Shown: piece by piece, positions 11,260 to 19,428 of the stretch
Layout of the letters: the number at the start of each line of letters is the position of its first letter
Numbering within the stretch: the first letter of the stretch is position 1
Assembly (NCBI GenBank): GCA_029977705.1
Contig: JAPOKJ010000014.1
Coordinates: 1 to 64,000, forward strand
Length of the DNA: 64,000 nt
Source: Burkholderiales bacterium
GTDB taxonomy: Bacteria > Pseudomonadota > Gammaproteobacteria > Burkholderiales > Burkholderiaceae_E
Direction of reading: 5' to 3'
Program-made: the position numbers and the translations under genes
Notes under the pieces: model-generated
Database searches by the model: none
Told to the model about the DNA's origin: nothing
Seen by the model: the letters and a program-made list of their open reading frames with translations, nothing else

Positions 11260-11341
11260 ATCGCAAGGGGCACGGTCGTGACAAAATCCGCTGCGCCCGC
11301 GGATCGCCTATCATCGGGCCCATTACATGAGGAGAGACGCC

Positions 11342-12676
11342 ATGACCCCGTTCCATCGCCAGGACACCCAAGCCCGCCCGCGCCTGCTGCGCAGCGCCCT
11401 TGCCGCTGCCATTGCCGCACTGACCACGCTGGTGGCCGCGCCCGCCAGCGCCCAGCAGCAGACCTTCAAGGTCGGCATCGTCAGTTTCCTGTCCGGCCAG
11501 GCGGCCGAGAGCTTCGGGGTACCGGCGGTCAACGGCGCCAAGGTGCTGGTCGATGCCTTCAACAAGGGTGCAGCACCCGCCCCCTACAACAAGCCCGGCT
11601 TCGGCGGCATGAAGATCGAGGCGGTCTATGTCGACGAGAATGGCGGCGCCACCAAGCAGGTGCAGGAGCTGCGCAACCTGTACGACCGCGACAAGGTCGA
11701 CGCGGTGATCGGCTATGTGGGCTCGGGTGACTGCCTGGCCGTGGCCCCGGTCGCCGAGGAAATGAAAAAATTCCTGATCCTCTATGACTGCGGCACACCG
11801 CGCATCTTCGAGGACGGCAAGTACAACTACGTGTTCCGCACCGCCGCCCATGCCACCATGGACAACGTGTCGCTGGTGCGCTACCTGAAGTCGCGCAACA
11901 TCAAGATCGACAAGTTCAACACCATCCACCAGGACTATGCCTGGGGGCAGGACAGCAAGAAGGACTTCATCCTGAGCATGGAGCAGTTCTACAAGGGCTC
12001 CAAGCATGAGGCCGACATGCTGCCCAAGTTCGGCGCCGGCCAGTACGGCACCGAAATCTCGGCGCTGCTGGCCAAGCCGGTCGACGTCGTCAACTCCAGC
12101 CTGTGGGGCGGCGACCTGCAGGCCTTCGTGCTGCAGGCGGGCGCCCGCGGCCTGTTCACCAAGCAGCTGCCGGTGTTCTCGGCCGCCGACCATGTGCTGC
12201 CCAGCCTGGGCGAGAAATTCCCCGAGGGCGCGATCATCGGCGCACGCGGCGCCTACGGCCTGATGTCGCCGCCCTCGCCGCTCAATGACTGGTGGTTCGA
12301 CCTTTACTCCAAGGCCTATGGCGTCTATCCGGTGCAGGCCCCGTACCGGATGGTGCAGGCCATGCTCGGCCTGAAGGCCACGGTCGAGAAGGCGATGGCT
12401 GCCAACGGTGGCAAGAAGCCCACGCCCGAGCAACTGGCCTCGGCCCTGCGCGGCCTGAGCTGGGCCTCGCCGGCCGGCACGATCAAGATGACCCTGGGCG
12501 GTGGCCATCAGGCCATCCAGGACACCGCGATCGGACGCACCCACTGGGACGCCGCCAAGAAGATGGTCGTCATCCGTGACATCCAGCGCTTTGCTGCCGA
12601 ATGCGTCAACCCGCCGGCCAACATGAAGAGCGAGGACTGGATCAAGGCAGGCTTTCCTGGCGCCAAGTGCCAGTAA
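11342..12676 (+). CDS. Liv-type ABC transporter substrate-binding protein
   Basis: A 444-residue periplasmic binding protein of the branched-chain amino acid/amide type (peripla_BP_6). The signal peptide runs to about A37 (A-P-A-S-A before Q-Q-Q-T-F). The mature part starts F-K-V-G-I-V-S-F-L-S-G and has the L-Y-D-R-D-K-V-D-A-V-I-G-Y-V-G-S-G segment of this family. I chose the ATG at 11342 because AGGAGA is 7 bp upstream; an in-frame ATG at 11327 has no such site. It heads a five-gene operon with both permeases and both ATPases. Family members bind amino acids, amides or aromatic/aliphatic acids; the ligand here is unknown. Confidence 0.93.
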   Translation: MTPFHRQDTQARPRLLRSALAAAIAALTTLVAAPASAQQQTFKVGIVSFLSGQAAESFGVPAVNGAKVLVDAFNKGAAPAPYNKPGFGGMKIEAVYVDENGGATKQVQELRNLYDRDKVDAVIGYVGSGDCLAVAPVAEEMKKFLILYDCGTPRIFEDGKYNYVFRTAAHATMDNVSLVRYLKSRNIKIDKFNTIHQDYAWGQDSKKDFILSMEQFYKGSKHEADMLPKFGAGQYGTEISALLAKPVDVVNSSLWGGDLQAFVLQAGARGLFTKQLPVFSAADHVLPSLGEKFPEGAIIGARGAYGLMSPPSPLNDWWFDLYSKAYGVYPVQAPYRMVQAMLGLKATVEKAMAANGGKKPTPEQLASALRGLSWASPAGTIKMTLGGGHQAIQDTAIGRTHWDAAKKMVVIRDIQRFAAECVNPPANMKSEDWIKAGFPGAKCQ

Positions 12677-12753
12677 ACCGGCGGCATTGACCCTGACCCG
12701 CGCATGTCACCCAAGCCCTTGCACACCGATCCCCACCGCCGCGAGGCCTTGCC

Positions 12754-13644
12754 GTGCTGCTGACCATCCTGTTTGACGGCATCACCTATGCCTCCTGGCT
12801 GTTCATCGTCGCGCTCGGGCTGACCCTGGTGTTCGGGGTGCTCAAGATCCTGAACATCGCCCACGGCAGCTTCTATGCCGTGGGGGCCTATGCCGGCGCC
12901 AGCCTGGCGGCCTGGGTTGCCACGCTGAAGATGGGACCGATGTGGGGCGTGGTGGCCCTGGTGGCGGCGGCCATCGGCGTGGCCGCGGTGCTGGCGCCAC
13001 TGACCGAGCGTGGCCTGCTGCGCATGTTCTATGGCCGTGACGAAGTCTTGCTGGTCCTGATCACCTATGCGCTGTTCCTGATGCTCGAGGACATCACCAA
13101 GCTGATCTGGGGCGTCAATCCCTACTACGCCTCCGAGACCTACCAGGCCTTCGGCAACCTGCAGCTGGGCTCGCTCAGCTATGTGGGCTACGACGTGATG
13201 CTGGTGGGCATGGCCATCGTCTGTGGCGGCCTTTCGTGGTGGGTACTCAACCGCACCCGCAAGGGCAAGATCGTGACCGCCGTCATCCACAGTCCCGAGG
13301 TGGCGGCCAGCATGGGCGTCAACGTTTCACGCATCTACACCTGGGCCTTCCTGGCCGGCGTGTTCCTGGCCGCGCTGGGCGGAGCCCTGACCGCACCGAT
13401 GATCTCGGTGCAACCCGGCCTGAGCGTCGGCGTGATCATCGTCAGCTTCGCGGTGGTGATCATCGGCGGGCTGGGCAGCATCGAAGGGGCCGCCATCGGC
13501 GCCCTGGTGGTGGGACTGGCGCGTGCCGCCTCGGTGCACCTGTGGCCCCCCGCCGAGTTGTTCAGCATCTATGTGGTGATGGCCGTCATCCTGATGTTCC
13601 GGCCCGAGGGCCTGTTCCAGCGCGTGCAGGCACGCAAGATCTGA
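12754..13644 (+). CDS. Liv-type ABC permease (LivH family)
   Basis: A 296-residue inner-membrane permease starting with GTG (GAGG 7 bp upstream). It shows the LivH pattern: G-L-T-L-V-F-G-V-L-K-I-L-N-I-A-H-G in the first helices and G-G-L-G-S-I-E-G-A-A-I-G near the C-terminus, with about eight hydrophobic segments. It should pair with the LivM-type permease encoded 73 bp downstream to form the translocation channel. Confidence 0.93.
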   Translation: MLLTILFDGITYASWLFIVALGLTLVFGVLKILNIAHGSFYAVGAYAGASLAAWVATLKMGPMWGVVALVAAAIGVAAVLAPLTERGLLRMFYGRDEVLLVLITYALFLMLEDITKLIWGVNPYYASETYQAFGNLQLGSLSYVGYDVMLVGMAIVCGGLSWWVLNRTRKGKIVTAVIHSPEVAASMGVNVSRIYTWAFLAGVFLAALGGALTAPMISVQPGLSVGVIIVSFAVVIIGGLGSIEGAAIGALVVGLARAASVHLWPPAELFSIYVVMAVILMFRPEGLFQRVQARKI

Positions 13645-13717
13645 TGGACCGCCTCATGAATGCCCATTGCCCCGGCCATGCGCCTGCAGCGCAGCGTTTC
13701 CTGCTGGCGAGGCCCGC

Positions 13718-14689
13718 ATGAGCCCCGCTTCCCGACGCGTGCTGCTGGCCGCTGCCGCCAGCATCCTGGCGCTGCTCGCCCTTGGTGCTGTCGCCCCCAA
13801 ATGGCTGGTATCCCTGGGGACCATGGCCATGGCCAATGGCCTGGTGTCACTGGGCATCCTCATCATGATGCGCTGTGGCGTCGTCCCCTTCGGCCAGGGC
13901 CTGGTGTTTGCCGCCGGCGGCTATGCAGCCGCGATCATCTTCAACAAGCTGGGCTTTACCGACATGCTCGGCCTGGCCCTGCTGGGCGGCGTGGCCGCCT
14001 TCCTGCTGGCCGCGCCCTTCGCCCCGCTGCTGGCCCGTTATCGCGGCATCTTCTTCGCCATGCTCACCCTGGCCCTGTCGATGGTGTTCTACGGCATCCT
14101 GGTCAAGACCGAGGTGCTGGGCGGCTCGGACGGCTTCAATGTCACCCGCGCCAGCCTGTTCGGCATGAAGGCGGCCGATGAATGGGTGCAGGTGCTGCTC
14201 TGGTCGGTCACCGCAACGCTGGCCTGCCTCATGGCGGCGCTGGTGCGCCTGTACTGCAATTCAACCCGCGGCCTGCTGTCGATGGCGGTGCGCGAAAACG
14301 AATTGCGCGTGGAATACCTGGGCACCTCGGTACCCAACCTGGTGAGCTGGAACTACCTGCTGGCCGGCTTCCTGGGCGGCATGGGCGGGGCCCTGAGCGT
14401 GCTGGCCCTGGGCCACATCGATCCCCAGTTCAGCTACTGGACCACCTCGGGCGAATTCGTATTCGTGGCCATCCTGGCCGGCCATCACAGCGTGGTGGCG
14501 ATCCTGGCGTCGTCCTTCATCCTGGAGCTGGTGCGCTCGTTCTCCAGCGCCTACTTCCCCAACACCTGGCAGCTGGCGCTGGGCATCTTCCTGCTGCTGG
14601 TGATCCGCTTCCTGCCCGATGGCCTGGGCTCGCTGCAGGCGCGCCTGACCGGCCGCCGCGAAGGCTCCTCTGCCGGAGTGTCGCGATGA
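13718..14689 (+). CDS. Liv-type ABC permease (LivM family)
   Basis: A 323-residue inner-membrane permease with about nine hydrophobic segments and the LivM-type stretches Y-R-G-I-F-F-A-M-L-T-L-A and G-S-D-G-F-N-V. The ATG at 13718 has a purine-rich GGCGAGG site upstream; an upstream in-frame ATG (13667) would add 17 polar residues with no homology I recognise. The stop overlaps the next start as ATGA, so translation with the ATPase gene is coupled. Confidence 0.92.
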   Translation: MSPASRRVLLAAAASILALLALGAVAPKWLVSLGTMAMANGLVSLGILIMMRCGVVPFGQGLVFAAGGYAAAIIFNKLGFTDMLGLALLGGVAAFLLAAPFAPLLARYRGIFFAMLTLALSMVFYGILVKTEVLGGSDGFNVTRASLFGMKAADEWVQVLLWSVTATLACLMAALVRLYCNSTRGLLSMAVRENELRVEYLGTSVPNLVSWNYLLAGFLGGMGGALSVLALGHIDPQFSYWTTSGEFVFVAILAGHHSVVAILASSFILELVRSFSSAYFPNTWQLALGIFLLLVIRFLPDGLGSLQARLTGRREGSSAGVSR

Positions 14690-15495
14690 GTGCCCAGCCC
14701 AAGGCTTCGCAGGCGGGCCAGCCGGTGCTGTCGGCACAGGCCCTGGCACGCAAGTTCGGCGCCGTGGTGGCCGCCGAAGATGTCAGCATCGATCTTCGGG
14801 CCGGCGAACGTCTGTGCCTGATCGGCAGCAATGGCGCAGGCAAGACCACCTTCGTGAACATGATCACCGGCTATCTCAAGCCCGAGACCGGCCGGATCCT
14901 GCTCGGCGGCGAAGACATCACGGGGCTGTCGCCTCGCCAGATCAACCGCAAGGGCGTGGCCCGCTCGTTCCAGATCCCCCAGCTGTGCCTGCACATGACG
15001 GTGCTCGAGAACATGCTGACCGCCCTGCACTGCAACCGGGGCCATGCGCACTTCCTGCGCAGTGCGCGCGACAGTGCCTCGATCGACCAGTGCCAGGGCC
15101 TGTTGCGCAAGTTCGGCCTCGAGACCCATCAGGACCGTGCCGTGCTGGAGCTGCCCGGCGGCATCCGCAAGCTGCTCGACATCGCGATGGCGCTGACCGG
15201 CCAGCCGCGCCTGCTGCTGCTCGATGAGCCCACCAGCGGCGTCAGCGCCGACGAGAAGTTCGCCACCATGGACACAGTGATGCAGGCGGTGGCCGACCAC
15301 GGCGAGCAGCATCCGGTGGCGGTGCTGTTCATCGAGCACGACATGGACATCGTGCAGCGCTATGCCAGCCGCGTGGCGGCCTTCTACAGCGGCCGGGTAC
15401 TGGCCGATGGCAGTGCCGAAAAGGTGCTGGGCGATCCCGAGGTGCAGCGCCATGTCACCGGCCATGCCCCGGTGCATGCAGGGAGCAAGGCATGA
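14686..15495 (+). CDS. Liv-type ABC ATP-binding protein (LivG family)
   Basis: A 269-residue cytoplasmic ATPase subunit. Walker A is G-S-N-G-A-G-K-T at residues 47-54 and Walker B is L-L-L-L-D-E-P-T-S-G. The signature motif reads L-P-G-G-I rather than L-S-G-G-Q, a variant of LivG-type proteins; the switch His is in F-I-E-H-D-M-D. ATGA overlaps on both sides couple it to the LivM and LivF genes. It energises import together with LivF. Confidence 0.93.
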   Translation: MSAQPKASQAGQPVLSAQALARKFGAVVAAEDVSIDLRAGERLCLIGSNGAGKTTFVNMITGYLKPETGRILLGGEDITGLSPRQINRKGVARSFQIPQLCLHMTVLENMLTALHCNRGHAHFLRSARDSASIDQCQGLLRKFGLETHQDRAVLELPGGIRKLLDIAMALTGQPRLLLLDEPTSGVSADEKFATMDTVMQAVADHGEQHPVAVLFIEHDMDIVQRYASRVAAFYSGRVLADGSAEKVLGDPEVQRHVTGHAPVHAGSKA

Positions 15496-16130
15496 TCCGC
15501 CTCGAATCGGCCCGCGTCGAGATCCAGAATGTCGAGGTGCTGCGCCAGTTCAGCCTTGAACTGAAGCCCGGCACCATGGTCGGCCTGATCGGCCGCAACG
15601 GCGCCGGCAAGACCTCGGTGATGCGTACCATCATGGGCCACCTCAAGCTGCTCGGGGGGCAACTGCGCTTTGGCGACACCGACCTGGCCGCCCTGGCACC
15701 GCACCAGCGTGCCGCCCTGGGCATCGGCTACATGCCCGAGGACCGCGGTCTCGTGCCCGAGCTGACCGTCGAGGAAAACATCTGCCTGCCACTGTGGGTC
15801 TCGCCCTCGCTGCCGCTGCAGGAACGCCTGGCCTTCGTGTACGGCGTCCTGCCCGAGCTGGTAGCGATGAAGTCACGCAAGGCGATGCTGCTCTCCGGTG
15901 GCCAGCAGAAGCTGGTCGCCATGGCCCGTGCGCTGAGCGTGGGCACCAAGGTCCTGCTGCTCGACGAACCCTTCGAAGGCGTGGCGCCGGCACTGTCGCA
16001 ACGGCTGTCCGAGGTGGTGGGCGGCCTGCGCGGCAGCGGCCTGTCAGTGCTGATCAGCCAGTCCGACCTGAACCACTCGCAAAGCCTGCTCGATGCCGAA
16101 GTCGTGATCGAGCGCGGCGGCAACCTCTGA
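15492..16130 (+). CDS. Liv-type ABC ATP-binding protein (LivF family)
   Basis: A 212-residue ATPase subunit, short for the family (usually about 235). Walker A is G-R-N-G-A-G-K-T, the signature L-S-G-G-Q is canonical and Walker B is V-L-L-L-D-E-P-F-E-G. The C-terminus ends soon after the switch region, where other LivF proteins have about 20 more residues. The start overlaps the LivG stop as ATGA. A long inverted-repeat element follows the gene and separates it from the convergent SDR. Confidence 0.92.
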   Translation: MIRLESARVEIQNVEVLRQFSLELKPGTMVGLIGRNGAGKTSVMRTIMGHLKLLGGQLRFGDTDLAALAPHQRAALGIGYMPEDRGLVPELTVEENICLPLWVSPSLPLQERLAFVYGVLPELVAMKSRKAMLLSGGQQKLVAMARALSVGTKVLLLDEPFEGVAPALSQRLSEVVGGLRGSGLSVLISQSDLNHSQSLLDAEVVIERGGNL

Positions 16131-16182
16131 GCCGCACATTCCCGCGGCAGCCCGGCAGAGCCCTCCCGAAGCAAGCTGCTGC

Positions 16183-16254
16183 CAGGCAAGGTTCGAAAAA
16201 CCTTTCGTGCCCGCGGGCCTTTGCGGGCGCGAGAGGTGTTGCGGACCTTCCCTA
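16183..16254. repeat. Long palindromic element between convergent genes, copy 1
   Basis: Two 32-bp arms (16183-16214 and 16223-16254) flank an 8-bp loop and are complementary at 25 of 32 positions; several of the changes are C-to-T that keep G-U pairs in RNA. The right arm, read on the minus strand, starts exactly with the TAG stop of the SDR gene and continues GGGAAGGTCCGC. It matches the left arm of the copy at 41289 at 31 of 32 positions. It lies between two convergent genes, so a bidirectional transcription terminator is the likely role. Confidence 0.8.
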
Positions 16255-17037
16255 CAGGTCCAGCTGCGGCGCATCAAACCAGTTGGTCAGGGACAGGCCG
16301 CCATCGATCACGATGGCCGCGCCGGTGACATAGCCCGAAATGCGGTTGGAGAGCACGGCCAGCGCCAGGGGTGCCAGGTCCTGGGCCTGGCCGAGCCGCC
16401 CCAGGGGCACATGACGCGACAGCGCCGGATCGGCAACAAAGCCGCCGGCCAGGATGGCGCCGGGAACCAGGGCATTGACGCGGATCTGGTAGGGGCCAAG
16501 CGTCTTGGCGAATTCCTTGACCATCATGGCCATCGCCGCCTTCGAGGTGGAATAGTGCGGCAGGTTGCGCGGCGTGCCGGCATGCAGCGAGGTCAGGTAC
16601 ATCAGGCTGCCGGGCCGCTTGGCCGCGATCAGCGCGCGCGACAGTTCGCGCCCCAGGTGAAAGCCGGCATCGACATTGACCGCGCGCATGCGCAGCCAGG
16701 TCTCGTCGCTGACCGCCATGGCATGGTCGGCCTCGCGCCGCGGAGGCGAGGCGCTGTGCACGAAATGGGTGATCGTGCCCAAGGCAGCCCCTGCCTCGCG
16801 CAGCAGCCGGTCACATTCGCTGCGTTCGGCCAGGTCCCCGACCCAGGCGGTACAAAGGCCTGGCGCCCCCGAGGCAGCGATCGCCGCCTGGACGGTCTCG
16901 GCCTTGATGTCGGCAAATACGGTGCGCACACCCTCAGCCACCAGGGCCTGGGCAATGGCGCGGCCAATGCCGTTGCCGGCACCGGTGACAAGGGCAGCCT
17001 CGCTGGCGCCATCAAAGGCCTGGGAGAAAAAGGACAT
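16252..17037 (-). CDS. SDR-family oxidoreductase
   Basis: A 261-residue classical short-chain dehydrogenase. The NAD(P)-binding motif T-G-A-G-N-G-I-G is at residues 18-25; D-I-K after the second strand (V-F-A-D-I-K) suggests NAD preference. The catalytic Y-x-x-x-K is in H-Y-S-T-S-K-A-A-M, preceded by the L-T-S-L-H serine strand. The start at 17037 gives the standard family length; an upstream Met at 17058 is possible. Its TAG stop is part of the palindromic element shared with 41.3 kb. Substrate unknown; it stands alone, divergent from an MBL-fold gene. Confidence 0.9.
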   Translation of the reverse strand: MSFFSQAFDGASEAALVTGAGNGIGRAIAQALVAEGVRTVFADIKAETVQAAIAASGAPGLCTAWVGDLAERSECDRLLREAGAALGTITHFVHSASPPRREADHAMAVSDETWLRMRAVNVDAGFHLGRELSRALIAAKRPGSLMYLTSLHAGTPRNLPHYSTSKAAMAMMVKEFAKTLGPYQIRVNALVPGAILAGGFVADPALSRHVPLGRLGQAQDLAPLALAVLSNRISGYVTGAAIVIDGGLSLTNWFDAPQLDL

Positions 17038-17242
17038 GGGAGGGTTTCCTGAATCCATGGGTTGACGGACGATGCCACCCACCCCGGCGGACAGGGACAG
17101 CGGCGCGACATTCAGGGTAAACCACGAGGCCGGGATTCGCATCCCAGGGGCCCATCACGGCCCCTGCACGCCTACACTCGACGCCTGCCCTCGCCCCCGT
17201 TGTGCGACCGCCCATCCCCACATCACCTCCCAGGAGATCGCC

Positions 17243-18079
17243 ATGCTGAACAGACCCCTCAAAATCGCTGCCGGGCTGGGCCTGTCGGCCCTCCTCGGCC
17301 TGGGCGCACTGTCGCTGCAGGCCCAACCCGCCGGCAAGACCGAACTGCTGTGGCTCGGCCAGGCCAGCTTCAAGATCAAATCGCCCGGCGGCAAGACCAT
17401 CGTCGTCGATCCCTGGCTGAGCGGGGGTCCCAAGACCCCGGCGCCCTACAAGACCGACCTGGGCGCCCTGGGCAAGGTCGATGTGCTGCTGGTCACCCAT
17501 GCCCACGTCGATCACATCGGCGATGCACCGGCCATTGCCAAGCTGAACAACACCAAGCTGTATGGGCCGGCCGACATGGTCACGCCCCTGATCACGCTCG
17601 GCCTGATCCCGGCCGAGCTGGGCCACCGTTTCAACAAGACCGGCAGCGTGACGCCGGTCACGGGCATCAAGGTCACTGCCGTGGCGGCTGAGCATTCCTC
17701 GCTGCTGGTGTGGAAGAACCCCGCCACCGACAAGCTCGAATCGCATCCGGCCGGCGAAGCCGTGGGCTACATCATCCAGCTGGAGAACGGCTTCAAGATC
17801 TGGCACATGGGTGACACCGGCCTGTTCAGCGACATGAAATTCATCGCCGAGTACTACAAGCCCGACCTGGTGCTGATCCCGATCGGCGGCAATTTCACCA
17901 TGGCGCCCGAAGATGCCGCCTACGCGATCCGCAACTGGATCAAGCCCAAGGCGGTGATGCCGATGCATTACAACTCCAACCCGCTCACTCCCGGCACGCT
18001 GGCCGAGTTCCGCGCTGCAATGCAAGGCAGTGACATCCGCATCGTCGGCCTCAGCGAAGGCCAGAGCATCGAGTTCTGA
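17243..18079 (+). CDS. Exported metal-dependent hydrolase, MBL fold (UPF0173-like)
   Basis: A 278-residue metallo-beta-lactamase-fold protein with an N-terminal Sec signal (A-G-L-G-L-S-A-L-L-G-L ... S-L-Q-A-Q). The metal motif T-H-A-H-V-D-H-I-G-D is intact, followed by a later E-H-S-S and G-D-T-G-L-F-S-D, as in UlaG/UPF0173 proteins. P-M-H-Y-N-S supplies a late His ligand. Most UPF0173 proteins lack a signal peptide, so the predicted periplasmic location is a variation. The ATG has CAGGAG 6 bp upstream. A strong terminator follows 60 bp after the stop. Substrate unknown. Confidence 0.88.
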   Translation: MLNRPLKIAAGLGLSALLGLGALSLQAQPAGKTELLWLGQASFKIKSPGGKTIVVDPWLSGGPKTPAPYKTDLGALGKVDVLLVTHAHVDHIGDAPAIAKLNNTKLYGPADMVTPLITLGLIPAELGHRFNKTGSVTPVTGIKVTAVAAEHSSLLVWKNPATDKLESHPAGEAVGYIIQLENGFKIWHMGDTGLFSDMKFIAEYYKPDLVLIPIGGNFTMAPEDAAYAIRNWIKPKAVMPMHYNSNPLTPGTLAEFRAAMQGSDIRIVGLSEGQSIEF

Positions 18080-18138
18080 TCACCCGCTGAGAACGGTACG
18101 CCGGCCACCATCAGGCCGCAGGCACGAACGGACAAGCG

Positions 18139-18180
18139 ACGGGCCCGGCCCCTTTCGGGGGTGCGGGCCCGTTTCTTTTC
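18139..18180. terminator. Rho-independent terminator between convergent genes
   Basis: Inverted repeat ACGGGCCC (18139-18146) and GGGCCCGT (18165-18172), with GGCCCC/GGGG extending the stem, followed by TTTCTTTT on the plus strand. It should end transcription of the MBL-fold gene before it runs into the convergent glycine-zipper gene. Confidence 0.85.
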
Positions 18181-18195
18181 CAGCTTGCCGCCGCT

Positions 18196-18690
18196 TCAGT
18201 AGCGGTAGCCGTGGTCATGATGGTGATGATGATGATGATGATGACCCCAGCCGTAGGGACGAACCGGTACCACCACCTGGGGAGCGACATAAACCGGCGC
18301 CGGGCGGTAGCCGCCATAGGCCTGCGGATACACCGGCGGGGCCGGGTAATGGGCCTGGGGCGCGGGGTAATAGGCCGGCGGCGCAGGATAGACCACCGGA
18401 GCGGCCGGGTAGTAGGCCGGCGGGCGCACCAGCGGGGCCGGTGCCACCACGACGCCCGGGCGATGGTACTGGGTGGCCGCAGCCGTGCCGACCACGGCAC
18501 CGATCGCAGCCCCCACGATGGCGCCATCACGGCCACCGATCTGGCCGCCGATCATCGAACCGGCACCGGCACCGATGACCGCGCCGAACACGGCATCGCC
18601 CCCTGCATGTGCACTTTGCATCAGTCCCAGGCTGGCCACGGCCGCCACGGCACCGAGTTTCACCGACTTGATCCAGTTGCTGCTGCCCAT
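18196..18690 (-). CDS. Glycine-zipper envelope protein with polyhistidine C-terminus
   Basis: A 164-residue protein with three parts. First, a signal peptide ends at S-A-H-A. Second, a glycine-zipper segment (about residues 33-65) has repeated G-A-x-x-G-x-x-x-G spacing typical of outer-membrane lipoprotein-like 2TM domains, though no lipobox Cys is present. Third, a Pro/Tyr/Ala-rich tail of P-A-P-P-A-Y-Y-P-type repeats ends in nine consecutive His, then D-H-G-Y-R-Y. I chose the second Met (18690) because GGAGAAG sits just upstream of it, inside the codons of the first Met (18702). It should be in the periplasm or outer membrane; function is unknown, with metal binding suggested only by the His tract. 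Confidence 0.82.
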   Translation of the reverse strand: MGSSNWIKSVKLGAVAAVASLGLMQSAHAGGDAVFGAVIGAGAGSMIGGQIGGRDGAIVGAAIGAVVGTAAATQYHRPGVVVAPAPLVRPPAYYPAAPVVYPAPPAYYPAPQAHYPAPPVYPQAYGGYRPAPVYVAPQVVVPVRPYGWGHHHHHHHHHDHGYRY

Positions 18691-18782
18691 GATCTTCTCC
18701 ATTGTGTTGTGGGTATGGCTATTGACGCATGAGCGCGCCGGATTGCAGACCCTGGAGCTGAAAGATTTGTAAGCAGTTGTAA

Positions 18783-19394
18783 TCAGGGGGCCGGAGGGCC
18801 CGGCTCATCAAACTCGACCGATGCGCCGTCGGGCAGCGGATACTGGTCGACATTCAGGCACATCGACACCAGCGTGTAGTAGCTCATCGCCCCCATCGCA
18901 TCGACGATGCCCTGCTCGCCGAAGCGGGCCTTCATCGCCGCATGGGTGGCATCATCGACACGGCCTTGGTCCAGCAGTTGCTGGCAGAAGGCGTGCAGGC
19001 TGCGAATGTCTTTGTCCTGTTCGTTGCCGGACAGGCCGCCGGTTGGCAGGGCGGTACGGGTTGCCACCGCCAGGATCACCGATTCGGGAAGACCGGCTTC
19101 AAGCGCGATGCGCCGATGCGCCCACCAGACGAAGCGGCAGCGCCAGAAGCGCGCCGCCATCAGGATGGCCAGCTCGTTGAGCGCCAGCGGCAACGATGAA
19201 TGAAAACGGGTGTGGGCCCCGAAGCGCTGGGCCAGGTCGCCCAGCTCGGGGCTGCGCAACAACACGTTGTAGGGCCCTTGCATCGAGCCGCGTTGGCCGG
19301 CGAGCACCTGTTCGGTCATCTGGCGCTGGGCCGGGCTCATCTGCTCCCAGGTCAGTGGCGCAAAGCGGTGGCCACGCAGGCCCAGATCCTTCAT
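18783..19394 (-). CDS. Carboxymuconolactone decarboxylase-like protein
   Basis: A 203-residue AhpD/CMD-like protein. The helical core has R-S-P-E-L-G-D-L-A-Q-R-F-G, then L-A-L-N-E-L-A-I-L-M-A-A-R-F-W-R-C-R-F-V and W-W-A-H-R-R-I-A, where the usual C-x-x-C of AhpD is missing, so peroxidase activity is not expected. The family includes gamma-carboxymuconolactone decarboxylases and many uncharacterised relatives. It follows the TauD-type dioxygenase gene by 34 bp on the same strand, so the two probably act on the same compound. Start by ATG at 19394; no strong Shine-Dalgarno seen. Confidence 0.85.
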   Translation of the reverse strand: MKDLGLRGHRFAPLTWEQMSPAQRQMTEQVLAGQRGSMQGPYNVLLRSPELGDLAQRFGAHTRFHSSLPLALNELAILMAARFWRCRFVWWAHRRIALEAGLPESVILAVATRTALPTGGLSGNEQDKDIRSLHAFCQQLLDQGRVDDATHAAMKARFGEQGIVDAMGAMSYYTLVSMCLNVDQYPLPDGASVEFDEPGPPAP

Positions 19395-19428
19395 GGCGCA
19401 CCGCCGGCCAGTGTTGAAGCGCCCCGCA

